DNA from: Gentiana macrophylla
Lineage: Eukaryota; Streptophyta; Magnoliopsida; Gentianales; Gentianaceae
Reading direction: 5' to 3'
Assembly (NCBI GenBank): GCA_026214975.1
Contig: CM047808.1
Coordinates: 6,995,262-7,059,261 of the forward strand
Length of the DNA stretch: 64,000 nt
The notes under the pieces were generated by a model that saw only the letters and a program-made list of their open reading frames with translations, made no database searches and was not told the DNA's origin. The translations under genes were made by a program, and so were the position numbers. Shown piece by piece: positions 54,460 to 64,000 of this stretch; the first letter of the stretch is position 1; each line of letters begins with the position of its first letter.

Positions 54460-56230
54460 CACCAGATTTTTCTCAACACAACGTTGGAGTACCATATCTA
54501 GATTCTTTAAGATTTCATCAAAGCAGTCGCCGTAGACTGAGAAGTCATCCATGAAGACCTCCATGCATTGCTCCACAAGTCCATCAAAAATGGCTAACAT
54601 GCACCGATGAAAAGTCGCTGGTGCGTTGCACAAGCCGAATGGCATTCTGCGGAACGCAAAAGTACCAGATGGACAGGTAAATGTGGTCTTCTCCTGGTCA
54701 TTGGGATCGATGGCTATCTGGAAATAACCAGAGTATCCATCGAGGAAACAATAATACTTGTGACCACTCAGTCTTTCGATAAGCTGGTCAATGAAGGGTA
54801 GGGGAAAGTGGTCCTTGGCAGTGACTTCATTTAGCCTACGGTAGTCAATGCAGACTCTGTAGCCTGTCACGAGTCGTAAGGCAACTTCCTCCCCTTTTTC
54901 ATTCTTTTCGACTGTGATTCCGCCCTTCTTTGGCACAACTTGAGTAGGGCTAACCCACTCGCTATCAGCTATGGCATAAATAATTCCCATATCAAGCCAC
55001 TTTATAACTTCTTTCTTAACAACCTCCTGCATATGCGGATTCAGCCTTCGCTGAGGTTGTCTTACCTTTTTAGCTCCCTCCTCCGTTCGGATCTTATGCA
55101 TGCATACATCTGGGCTGATCCCTCGGATATCACCCACTTGCCATCCGAACGTGAGGATGTTCTTCTTAAGCACTTCTATCAGCTGTGCTTCTTGCTCAGG
55201 ATCGAGTTTAGAAGAAATGATCAAAGGCAATTTATCTCCATCCTTAAGAAAGACATACTTAAGGTGTTTCGGAAGCGGTTTGAGCTCTAAATCAGTAGGT
55301 GGTTGCTCAATACTTGACTTTAAAGGGCCACCTTTTTCTTTGTGAGCTTGGAGGGGTTGACTGAAGAACAACTCATCTTCCCAAGGTGTAACCCCAGAAA
55401 GGTACTGGACCAAATCATCCATAGGAATTCTTCTGTCACCACTTGCTTCCTTTTTCTTGTGTTCGATCATTTTTCTTAACTCCTCGTCTTTAAGCTCTTC
55501 TGCTAACTCCTCCCAATCATCTACTTCCCAATGGGCAGTTTCTTTCCAAAATTCTACCTCATCCCAACTACCCATCAGAGCTTCTTCTTCACCAGGGTTG
55601 AAGTCTTCCGGACTTAGTTCTTTGAAATCATCGTTTGTTTCTGGGCATCTCCATGCTTCTAACTTACTAACAGGCTCAGTGTGAGCGAGTGAAGATGACT
55701 CGTCAATGACTACTGCCTGTAATGAGTTAGAAGGTGGTCCGTAGTCAGCCTGATCTTCAATGTCCATGACTTCAAAAACACCTATCTCTGTCAACTCCTC
55801 TGCTTCTTCAGAGTAGGCATCTTTTTCATCCTCGTAAATTGCTTCAACAAACGATATTTCATTAATTACGGCTCTTTCAGGATATGTCCCTTGTGTGAAG
55901 GTAACGGATGTGTCATCGACTCTAAGAGTAATCTGTCCTTTGCAGAAGTCGATGAGAGCATTAGAAGTGTCTAAAAAAGTTCGGCCTAGAATCAGAGGCA
56001 TCTCCTTATCAGGTGGATAGTCTAGAATAACCCAGTCGGTAGGGAAGATTAAATGTTCAACTTGAAGGAGCACATTAGCTACACAACCGGCTGCAGACCG
56101 GCTAGATCTATCTACCATCTGAAGAGAGATAGGGCGTTCCCACATCCTTTTATCTAGCTCGAGCTTTTTGCATACGTTTAATGGCATCACATTAATGGAG
56201 GCCCCTGAATCGCATAAGACATTTTGAATA
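54455..56230 (-). pseudogene. protease and reverse transcriptase of element B, upstream of the G2 insertion
   Basis: One minus-strand frame of about 590 codons. The protease site CDSGASINVMPLNV sits at about 56215, then PLILGRTFLDTSNALIDF. An acidic linker (residues 110-260) is followed by RT: LKPLPKHLKYVFLKDGDKL, FGWQVGDIRGISPDVCMHKI, QVVPKKGGITVEKNEKGEEV, YRVCIDYRRLNEVTAKDHFP, FLDGYSGYFQIAID, FGLCNAPATFHRC, EVFMDDFSVYG and VLQRCVEKN. G2 interrupts it at the TTAAG site. This is the longest intact frame of the window and the DSGA triad is canonical, unlike A and G2. Confidence 0.95.
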
Positions 56231-58285
56231 GGTGGCCTTCGATCTCACAGAGATTGAAGGTGCGAGGTCACCTCGCTAATCAAATGACTTTTCGCATCGC
56301 GCAATCTTCAGAGCACTTCTGACCCCATCCGAAGCTTTCTCTTACTCCCATGAAATTCTTTTAGATACTTAGAGCATTTAGGCATTTGAGATAAAACCTC
56401 GGCTAAGGGCATACTAACTTGAGTGTCTCTAAGCATCCTCCTCACTCCATCATATTGCTTGTCATTGGTGAGGGCGGTCTCTTTCCTTTTAGGTGGATAG
56501 GGAAGGGCTTTATCATTCATTGTAGCTTGATTCTTCACCGCCTCATCCTCCTTATCCTTCCATCTCACAAACTTTTCTTCCTTTTTCTTAGTCAGGGGTA
56601 CCGCCCCTTGACTTTCCTTTCTTTCCTCATCATCAGAATCAATGTCGTTCCCCGAAGAATTCTCATTAAGCTCCTCCTCATCGTCGCTTTCTTCGGCTTT
56701 AGAGTTCTGATTTCCCCCTCCTGAACTTATGGCGTCAGGAGGGGCTACTCGTTTCCCGACACTTTGCCGGGTCCAGCCTTCTTACCACTTCTCAAAGTTA
56801 CTTCATTCAACTCTTCTTCTTGTCCATACTCCCACTGAGGTGTAATGGCAGTGCAAACATTCACATAAGCTTTCGGATTTCTCTCGGTATAACTCGGAAG
56901 TTTACCGTGAGGTCTGCTTGCTTGCTGGTCTGCCATCTGACCAACTTGTCTCTCAATCGCTTTAACGCTAGTAGACAAGGTCTTCACCATGTCCACCAGC
57001 TCATCGAATTTGTGTTGAGGGACACATGAGGTGGTATGATTTTGAGTGGTATGATTTTGGTTCCATCCACCTTGAGGCCTTTGGGGTTAGGAGGCGGCCT
57101 TTGATAGTTTGAGTTGAAAGAGTTCGGTCGAAGGGCCGGTGGTAACTTGGCTTGGTTGAAGTTTTGTCGTTGAAATCCTGAGTAGTTCTGGCTTTGATTG
57201 AAGTTTCGGAAGGGTTGGTTTTGATTATCCATTAGATTTACTTCTTCCGTCATCTCCGGCCCTGGCTGCATTCCCAGATCGTAAGATGCGCTGAAGATTG
57301 GCACCGCTTGCTTATCAATTCCATCTGAGCAACCAACAGTGTGTATCAGGATTGCTAGCAGCTTCTTTCTTGACGGCATTGGTCTTCTTGGGAGTCGACC
57401 ACATATTGTTCTTGGCTATCGTCTCAGCCACTCTATAGCGAGCCTCATCACTCCCCCTAAGAAAGATCCATGAGTGTGGAGTCAAGATAGTCTCTATTCG
57501 GCCGAGAGGCGCCTCTATAGAAACGATTCGAGAACTCATGTCCGTCATATCCGTGATTGGGGCATTTCCTCATTAAAAGATTCAATCTCTCCCAAGCTTT
57601 ACCAACACTCTCGCCCTCTAGCTGCTCAAAAGTAGATATTTCCCGTTTCATATCCATAATCTTGCCTGGTGAAACCCACTTGAGAGCGAAGGCTCTTTTG
57701 ACATCATTCCATGTATGAAGGGAATGATGTGCTAATGACTTAAACCATCGACTTGCTTCACCCTTTAAAGCAAAAGGAAATAGCTTCAACTTTACGATCT
57801 ACGAATCAACACCAGGATAATGGCACGCTTCACAAATTTGTGCGAATGTGGATAAGAAGTCGTGTGGATCTTCCGCACAGATACCATGGAAAGAGGCGTT
57901 TCGAACTAGCGCAACCACTCCGTTCTTTAGATCGAAATTCGCTCCTCCCATGTCGTGGGACGAATAGTCTATGCCCTCAAGAAAATCTTGATTAAGATAT
58001 GGGGTGTAGGGGTCTGGTTCGATTGATTAAATTTGGTTTTTGGCGAAATTGTTGGAGTTGTTGATTTATGCCGACTTGTTTGATTTTCTTTATTCTTCTT
58101 GAGCTTGCATCCATTTGAAGGATTAAATTTAAAGCGAGCTTGGGGTCGGGAATTTGATTGGGAGGATTTTGAATTGGATCTTGATCTGCCATGGCGTCAA
58201 GATCAGGAAGAAGTCTCCTTCTAAAGATAGATCGTTCAGGTTCTGGGTCAAAGATTAGAAGTCCCTTCTTACTTCTCGTTTGCAT
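56231..58285 (-). pseudogene. gag and gag-protease linker of element B
   Basis: Minus-strand start MQTRSKKGLLIFDPEPERSI at 58285. A frameshift near 58000 precedes the gag domain at 57789: MKLFPFALKGEASRWFKSLA, HTWNDVKRAFALKWVSPGKI, WERLNLLMRKCPNHGY. An Asn/Gln-rich stretch (57240-57100), then QVGQMADQQASRPHGKLPSY, ELNEVTLRSGKKAGPGK, MPLAEVLSQMPKCSKYLKEF follow in shifted frames. No intact zinc knuckle is seen. The sequence is distinct from gag of A and G2. Confidence 0.85.
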
Positions 58286-58807
58286 AAACCAGAAGAAAGG
58301 AAGAAGAAGAAATCAACCTTAGGGTTGATTAGAAAAGGTTTAGAAAGAGAAAAGAGAGAAGAGAAGAGAAGAAGTGATGATTGAAAAGATTGAACTGGCG
58401 TCCAGTGTTAGTGGACGTTCGTTCAGGGGTGAACGCTCGTTCAGGTTAATGAACGGTCGTTCAGAAGACAGAATAGATGTGGACGGGCGTTCGAGTTATT
58501 AAACGCTCGTCCAACTACGGAAACCTAAAAACTAAGGTTATCACAAACTTAAAAACGAGATAAAAACAATTATGGAAACTAAAAAGAAACTTATGAAAAC
58601 AAATAAATCTACAACTTATAGAAACAAATCTAAATTATCACAAGCTAAGAAAATTAATGAAGGGAAAATAAAATTAAATAAAATAAGGTAAAACGAAAAC
58701 AAAAATAAACGTAATTCTAGAATTTAGACCTACAAATTAAAATTAAAATAAAAATTAAAATCGATATAAAAATTTATACCTAAAAGAATCCGACAACCGT
58801 TACCGAT
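58286..58807 (-). other. gag leader of B with dyad array
   Basis: Five sites at 58413-58512 (for example GGACGTTCGTTC, GAACGCTCGTTC and AAACGCTCGTCC) lie in the leader between primer binding site and gag. The rest is A-rich. Confidence 0.55.
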
Positions 58808-58825
58808 TCCCCGGCAACGGCGCCA
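58808..58825 (-). other. primer binding site of B (tRNA-Asp)
   Basis: On the minus strand it reads TGGCGCCGTTGCCGGGGA. Confidence 0.92.
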
Positions 58826-58829
58826 CTTT

Positions 58830-60503
58830 TATTAGGAGGATTTTGCATCATAAAAACAAAAGAAAATTTATAAACCTATACTTAACATGCAAACTAACTC
58901 CTAACCGACCAAATATCGGGTAGTTGATAGCATAGTAGGGTAAGTACAGGGTCGATCCACAGGGAATTGGGATGTTAAATCTAATCTATTAATCCTACCA
59001 ATTGCTACTCAAGAAAACAAATAAACGAAAGACAAAACATACAAACAGAAAATAATTCAAATAATCTAACCTAAGGAATAAAATAAACAAACTAACCTAA
59101 GGAAACATGGGATCAAACAAAGTACAAACCTATGTGATCTCAATCCTAGTTCAATTCATGATTTTAATTCAGTTTGTGGTTTCACCTTTACATGAGATCC
59201 AAATTCCTAATTCCTTAGTGAATTCAATTATCTATCTCTCCTCTCTCGAATGTTGAGACTGATATTCCATACAAAACGAAGGCGTAGATTCAGATTAACT
59301 CTCGTATTTTAGAATCTAACAACCTAGATAATTAACCAATTAATTTGTCACTAATTAACGGCTAAAAATCATATCTTTCTATGGTGATCTAGCTTACGCA
59401 ACTTTCGTATGTTGTAAACATATCAATTAGTAAACCAATCTCTCGATATAAGTTCACACAATAGCATCATAAACATAAAAAGATACAACATAAATTAAAG
59501 ATCACAAAAATAAACGGAGATTGAATAAATTAAAAACGAGATTAAACTCACATAGTTTATACAATGGTTGAGCACCACGAATCAACAAACGAACAAAAAA
59601 CTACATCTAATCTAACCCCGGATCACCCGAGCACAAGGCTCGGGTGACCGAAATTAAGCCTCAAGTTGCATTTGCTTCTTTGTGGTAAATTGCGGCTGCT
59701 TGAATAATTGTAATAATATGAAAATAGGGTTTGAATACATGCATATATTTATAGGGAATAAAGAGAGGCGGCTGTATGCTAATGTCGGCTGTATCAATGT
59801 ATTTAGGAAATTGCATGCGGCTGGATTAATCCTAATTTAGGTAGGAGATTTCTAAAATTCATATCTTGAGTTGTAGACCTCCAAAAATTATGATCCGAAT
59901 GTCATAATTAAGCCCTCGGAAAACTCTACAACTTTCATTAAGGACTCTTCTTGAAAACGCCTTTTTGATTAGCCCGTCGTATTCACAGTATATTACGACA
60001 TTTTCGAAGAGTTTCAACAACAGCATCCAAACTTGTAACGCTCATATCTCGGGCCTCGTAAGTCGGAATGAAGTGATTCAAAATCCTATAGAATCCTCTA
60101 TTCAAGCCCTACAAATCTTCTCTTGAGGTCGAGAGTAAAATCAGTGTATATCATATCAAGAACTGCATCGGAAGTTCGGCTGCTTGAAAGCTTCATTCCA
60201 AGCTTTATCTCCATCTTCCTTCCATTTCACTTCTCTTCCATGCAAAACCTCATCATTTAATCCTCTTGCATGCCAAAATATGTATCTACAATATAGGAAA
60301 ATATACCAAAGCGTAACACAATCCCAAAATAACATAAAATCACAATTTAAGCACATAAATCGTTACATTTTGCAATTAACCTATTAAAAACACCATTTAC
60401 TCAATATCTCATTATAAGGCTCGATTTCTATGAAAAACATCCATATACGGGGAAAATTGATATCAAATATATCGATAAAAACACTATAAATTTACCCTAA
60501 ACA
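58830..60503 (-). repeat. right (5') LTR of element B (about 1674 bp)
   Basis: On the minus strand it starts TGTTTAGGGTAAATTT next to the target site and ends CCTCCTAATA near the primer binding site. A TATA (minus) lies near 59741-59750 without a GGACG array. The sequence differs from the left LTR of B but shares segments with the Z LTR. The inner end is the less certain boundary. Confidence 0.8.
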
Positions 60504-60508
60504 GAGAG
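60504..60508. repeat. target-site duplication GAGAG of B, right copy
   Basis: It matches 37370-37374. Confidence 0.85.
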
Positions 60509-62013
60509 CGGTAAGCGGAAGCGTTTAGAGTTTGATCCCTCCACAATTGTTCCAAACCAAGGTGTTGTCCTCCGAGCAACCTCTGGGACGTCTCAAACAA
60601 CGTAGGGGTGAGTTAAGAGATGATTCCCTTCCGATTCTGAAGGCGAGGAAGATGATGAGGTCCCTCTCGTTAGGATGTCTCGAGGCACTCGGGGTGGTGA
60701 ATCTTCAGAAAGCCGAGGTTAGTGCGAGGATGTCGCCGGGGAGGAGGAGGTGAAACCGAAGCTACACATGCACCCCCTCCTAAGAAGAAAGCTAAGAATG
60801 TTGTCCCTCTTGCTATGCCCCGTCGATTCTTAAATCCACGAGCTCATAGTGCCTACACTAAGGATTATGTGACTAGGAGTATGATCTTTGACAGAGAGGT
60901 CAAGACACTGCAAGTTGATCCCGCATTTGTGAAGACGTTAAAGGCTCGGAAATGGGATGAGTTACTGAAAATTCCTCCTACCCCAGTCAATGATTCTATA
61001 GTGAGGGAGTTTTATGCGAATTGTTCTGAGACGGATTTGGATGACGGTTTTGTGATGGTTCGAGGTGTCAAAGTTCCTTTTTCCGCCAAGGTGATCAACC
61101 GGAAATATAAGTTGCCGGCGTTTAAAGGCTTGGATTACAAGGAGGAGATCGCTAGACGGCAAAATGAGGAGGGTAAGGATCCGATGGAGGAGCTGCGATT
61201 GAAAGTTTGTCCGGATGTGGCATGGGTGATGAGACCGAATGGTGATAGGAAGGAGTTAATCACCACGACTTGGACCGAGGATTGGAGAGTCTCTCTTGTC
61301 GGTTTATCCAGTCGGTTGATTCCTAAGAATAATCTCACACATTTCTATATCGGTGATCTTGGGATGTTGTATGCATTGGTTTTCGGGTTGAATGTTGATG
61401 TCGGGCGAGGCTTTGTTTGATGACATTTTGGCGAACCGAATGTATCTACCCGGAGTTTGATAGTACCCATTTGATGCATCGGTTATGTTTGGATCTTGGG
61501 GTTCTTTGAGTATCGTCGGATCACAAGACAAAGAGTTACCCCCATTCGAAGAAAAAGCTCCGCCACGGGTGAGTGCGAGGCGCCCCACCTCCGGTACTCT
61601 GTCCCCTACCATTTCTCCATCGGTGCGGATGCGGCTTCAAGATGGCCTACGCTTTTAGGCGGTGGATGCTTGATCATCGGAACATCTGAGAACAACCTTG
61701 TCACCTTACTTCAGTGTGTGCTTGAGGGTAGACTGCCGAGGGATGAGCGGATTTATGACCACAGCTTGATGGATTATAGTTTCGATGACGACATAGAGCA
61801 GGCGATTGCAGCTGTGATTCGAGAGTCGTCTGACGATGAGGAGGATGAGCCCCGGTAGACCACACGCACGCCTACTACGGCCTGAGCTACGCACGCAGGC
61901 GGCGTCCATTGTTCTTTGCACCTACTTCACATCCTCCTCCTGTTGATGCTCCTGCTGGTGATTCTGCTGCTATTCCTCCGTCTGATGATCCGATCCCGCC
62001 CGAGCAATCTTGA
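60509..62013 (+). pseudogene. extra ORF of A, main part (putative plant transposon protein type)
   Basis: The frame from the ATG at 37319 resumes here. A long open frame (60722-61420) reads FLNPRAHSAYTKDYVTRSM, VNDSIVREFYANCSETDLDD, GFVMVRGVKVPFSAKVIN, TTWTEDWRVSLVGLSSRL and NNLTHFYIGDLGMLYALVFG. The VREFYAN motif and the following region are typical of a protein found in many plant genomes with gypsy elements, listed as putative plant transposon protein. Shifts at about 60720, 61415 and 61500 break it; 61496-61858 gives the acidic end (ESSDDEEDEP) and a Pro-rich tail reaches 62013. Biochemical role unknown. Confidence 0.75.
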
Positions 62014-62496
62014 GATTTTTATGCATTTTCTGCTTGTTGTATTTCCTACTTTTCTCCACATTCGATCTGGTTGTACGATGACTTTGACTACTTTACTTTT
62101 GATGCTTTCATGATTTCTGTACTTTCTACTTTTCTCGCTACTGTCGTTTATCGTAGGCGTGATTTTATTTGCTTAAATCATGTAAGCTGTCTAGCATCCC
62201 GTACTTAGGTTTGAACTTGGTTGCCATTATGATGATTTTTGGAGGACGCTTATTGTTATATCTCTTTATTCTACTCCGTTTCACTTTATTATTATGTTAT
62301 TATACCCCGTTTTCCCTCGAGATTCTGTTGTTTTGTCGAGTGTTGCAGAGGTGGTTTTTGTCGAGTAATCGTTTGAGTTACGTTTGGACGTTTTTCCACG
62401 CTTTTGCGAGCGTTGTTTCTTTCATGCTCCGGCCTGACCAACATCTCGATTTTCTACGCGCATCTGACTAAGTTTCTTATCCTTTTTTTTTACGCA

Positions 62497-62533
62497 CAAC
62501 ATGAGGACATGTTGCATTTTTAAGTGTGGGGAG
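62497..62533 (+). other. upstream hairpin and polypurine module of A
   Basis: CAACATG-AGGA-CATGTTG is a perfect 7 bp stem; AAGTGTGGGGAG follows. Confidence 0.7.
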
Positions 62534-62992
62534 GATAGTTCGATTTGTATTTATGCGTATCGTTTGTTTAATACGTTGGATTGTTTTTATGCAAAATGGC
62601 GTAATTTTTGAAATTTTCCGACACTTTTGTTTTGTTTTGTCGAGTAGGCAATTCAATTTGAAGTTCGTTGTTTTTATAGTCATCTATGCGATATTTCATG
62701 TACTTGATAAGTTAGTTGTTTCACCTACACTATTTTTCACGAGCCATAGTGAACGATGAGCTACTTTTATAAAGTTGTACCCCTTTTAGATTAGTGGTTT
62801 TTGATTTTCTTATAAGTCATGTACTTAGTGCTACGTATATATCGTGAGACTTATGATAGTTTGTATTTAGATCCAAAGTATGAGATACTGTGAATATCTA
62901 GATGTTTGAATGTGATAAGTAACACGTAACTAATGTCAAATGAGAAGTTGAATAATTAAATGAATCTATCATGTGTGTCGGAAGCTAGTCGA

Positions 62993-63128
62993 TGATTTGG
63001 GTGAGGTAGGGTATACCACGTATGTCCTATTCCACTATGATGACTAAAAGCTCACGACAGTTAGAAAAAGCTGCCTTATGATTGGAGTAAGGTAGGGTAT
63101 TATCTCGAAATGTCCTATTCTACTATGA
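62993..63128 (+). repeat. tandem pair of conserved units in the 3' module of A
   Basis: Both units contain TGATT, then GAGGTAGGG or AAGGTAGGG, TAT, ATGTCCTATTC and ACTATGA in the same order, offset by 86 bp. Confidence 0.75.
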
Positions 63129-63533
63129 GGGCAATAGCTTATTCTAATGTGTGTTTAAAAAGTGAATAAGTTCAATCAACTAAGATATTGTTATGAAATG
63201 AATATAAGGCTTAGTTTTCGTTAGTCTTATCCCCAGTATAAACCGATAGATATGCTGTAGGGATTATCCTCTGAGTATTTCAGAAAGGCCCTAGGTTCAT
63301 CCGATCATTCTTTTCGGGATATGTCACGTTGTAGGGTACATCTTATGAGTGTCATTTATTACTATTCTACGAGGGGGTATTAGCTAGTTTTACTTTGAGC
63401 TCCTCAAGTTTGGATTTAGTGGAAGTTTTCTACGGCTATGCACTTACACGATGGTGAACACCTAAGTTATTAAATATATGTTATATCTGTTTAGATGCCT
63501 TTTTTCCTTTCTCGAGCCTAATTTTTCGTTTTG

Positions 63534-63571
63534 TTTTGCTCGGGACGCGCAAAAGCTAAGTGTGGGGGAGT
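63534..63571 (+). other. terminal hairpin and polypurine tract of A
   Basis: The arms TTTTGCTC and GCGCAAAA (63534-63554, loop GGGAC, one mismatch) are followed by AAGTGTGGGGGAGT and the LTR. Confidence 0.7.
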
Positions 63572-64000
63572 TGTTAAGGGTGAAAATCTATGAATTATAA
63601 GGATATATTTTACGATGTTTTCCCCTCTATATTGTGTAATTTGCATAATAATTGGTCTTTATATTGAAATATTGAGCAAACGATATTTTGAAGACTTAAT
63701 CGCAATATTGATATGTTTATGTGATTTTATGGTTGAAATATAATTATTTGAATACTATTACAGTTTGCGATGTTTTCCATGTGTTATAGGTATGTTTATT
63801 GTGCTCAAATGATGATTTAAAGAAATTAAAATTCGAGCTAAGTGATTGAAGAAAGAGATAATGATGATTTGGAATGAAGGAAATAGATAAGTATGCAAGA
63901 ATCCCATTCAAAGCGGCATGAGCGTTCGTCCATCGCAAAGATCCATCTTTGGACGGCGTCGGCAATTCAGACGGGCGTCCATAAAAGCGATTTTGATACT
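63572..64000 (+). repeat. 3' LTR of element A, cut by the window end
   Basis: It starts TGTTAAGGGTG and matches 27391-27819 nearly base for base until the dyad array at about 63915. Confidence 0.95.

Larger units (their letters stand above)
37375..60503 (-). mobile_element. Athila-like Ty3/gypsy element B, with two unlike LTRs, containing G2
   Basis: On the minus strand the order is LTR (58830-60503), primer binding site, gag, protease, RT, [G2], RNase H, integrase, 3' module, LTR (37375-38974). Without G2 it is about 11.35 kb. The target duplication is GAGAG. The 5' and 3' LTRs differ strongly in sequence, see findings. Coding parts are broken but the RT block is well preserved. Confidence 0.85.
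62014..63571 (+). other. 3' non-coding module of A
   Basis: From left to right: T-rich spacer, hairpin CAACATG-AGGA-CATGTTG (62497-62514) with polypurine tract (62522-62533), a tandem pair of about 86 bp units (62993 and 63079), and a terminal hairpin (63534-63554) with polypurine tract ending at 63571. Short open frames in it (61916-62759) are not convincing. Confidence 0.65.
27391..64000 (+). mobile_element. Athila-like Ty3/gypsy element A, split by nested element B
   Basis: The 5' LTR (27391-28933) and the sequence from 63572 to the window end are almost identical, so both belong to one element. Between them lie a tRNA-Asp primer binding site, gag, protease, RT, RNase H, integrase, a small ORF, an extra ORF and a 3' non-coding module. 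Element B (37375-60503) interrupts the extra ORF and duplicated GAGAG. The Athila affiliation rests on the RT and integrase sequence, primer choice and presence of an ORF after pol. The coding region has many lesions. Confidence 0.9.

Noticed and set aside
54455..56230. Endogenous caulimovirus-type polymerase
   Set aside because: The RT is followed by RNase H and an integrase and flanked by LTRs with a tRNA-Asp primer site, which fits Ty3/gypsy and not a caulimovirus.

Overview
This window is plant nuclear DNA, most likely from a eudicot. It consists almost entirely of transposable elements, many of them inserted into one another. The plant assignment rests on Ty1/copia and Ty3/gypsy LTR retrotransposons of plant lineages (a Sirevirus-type element and Athila-like elements primed by plant tRNA-Asp), a Mutator-like transposase next to a plant mobile domain gene, a LINE fragment, a tRNA-derived SINE and a fragment of a plant 3-ketoacyl-CoA synthase. 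I see no intact host gene. Nearly every coding region carries stops or frameshifts. I cannot name the species.

Layout. 1-10991: 3' part of a Sirevirus-like copia element (+ strand) with gag end, protease, integrase, RT, RNase H, a long broken extra ORF, polypurine tract and a complete 1.78 kb 3' LTR. It is inserted in a Mutator-like transposase whose C-terminus (SWIM finger, CCHC knuckle) follows at 10992-11502. A degenerate plant mobile domain gene (11602-13425) and an array of AAGCCGCTGGTT palindromes (13704-13969) come next. 14171-19191: a complete copia element (- strand) with 257 bp LTRs, TSD AAACC and non-canonical LTR ends. 19533-20010: LINE C-terminal fragment. 20829-20942: SINE with perfect 8 bp TSD. 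21098-21559: C-terminus of a 3-ketoacyl-CoA synthase, cut off by an LTR. 21565 to about 26040: 3' LTR and 3' internal region of an Athila-like element ('Z', - strand).

27391-64000 is a three-level nest. Element A (Athila-like, + strand) starts with its 5' LTR at 27391, and its 3' LTR begins at 63572 and runs off the window. Element B (- strand, 37375-60503, TSD GAGAG) is inserted in an extra ORF of A. Element G2 (- strand, 42684-54454, TSD TTAAG) is inserted in the pol gene of B. A also has a small ORF between pol and the extra ORF.

The most interesting signals are non-coding and shared by the four Athila-like elements: (i) a two-hairpin element just downstream of pol, and again after the small ORF of A, with stems that covary between elements; (ii) two hairpin-plus-polypurine modules about 1 kb apart at the 3' end, again with covarying stems; (iii) arrays of a GGACG-NN-CGTCC dyad directly upstream of TATA boxes in LTRs of A, B and G2, in gag leaders, and upstream of a probable internal promoter for the extra ORF of A. 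In addition, element B has two clearly different LTRs but a matching target-site duplication, which suggests it integrated as a recombinant. All structure and covariation statements were made by eye and were not computed.
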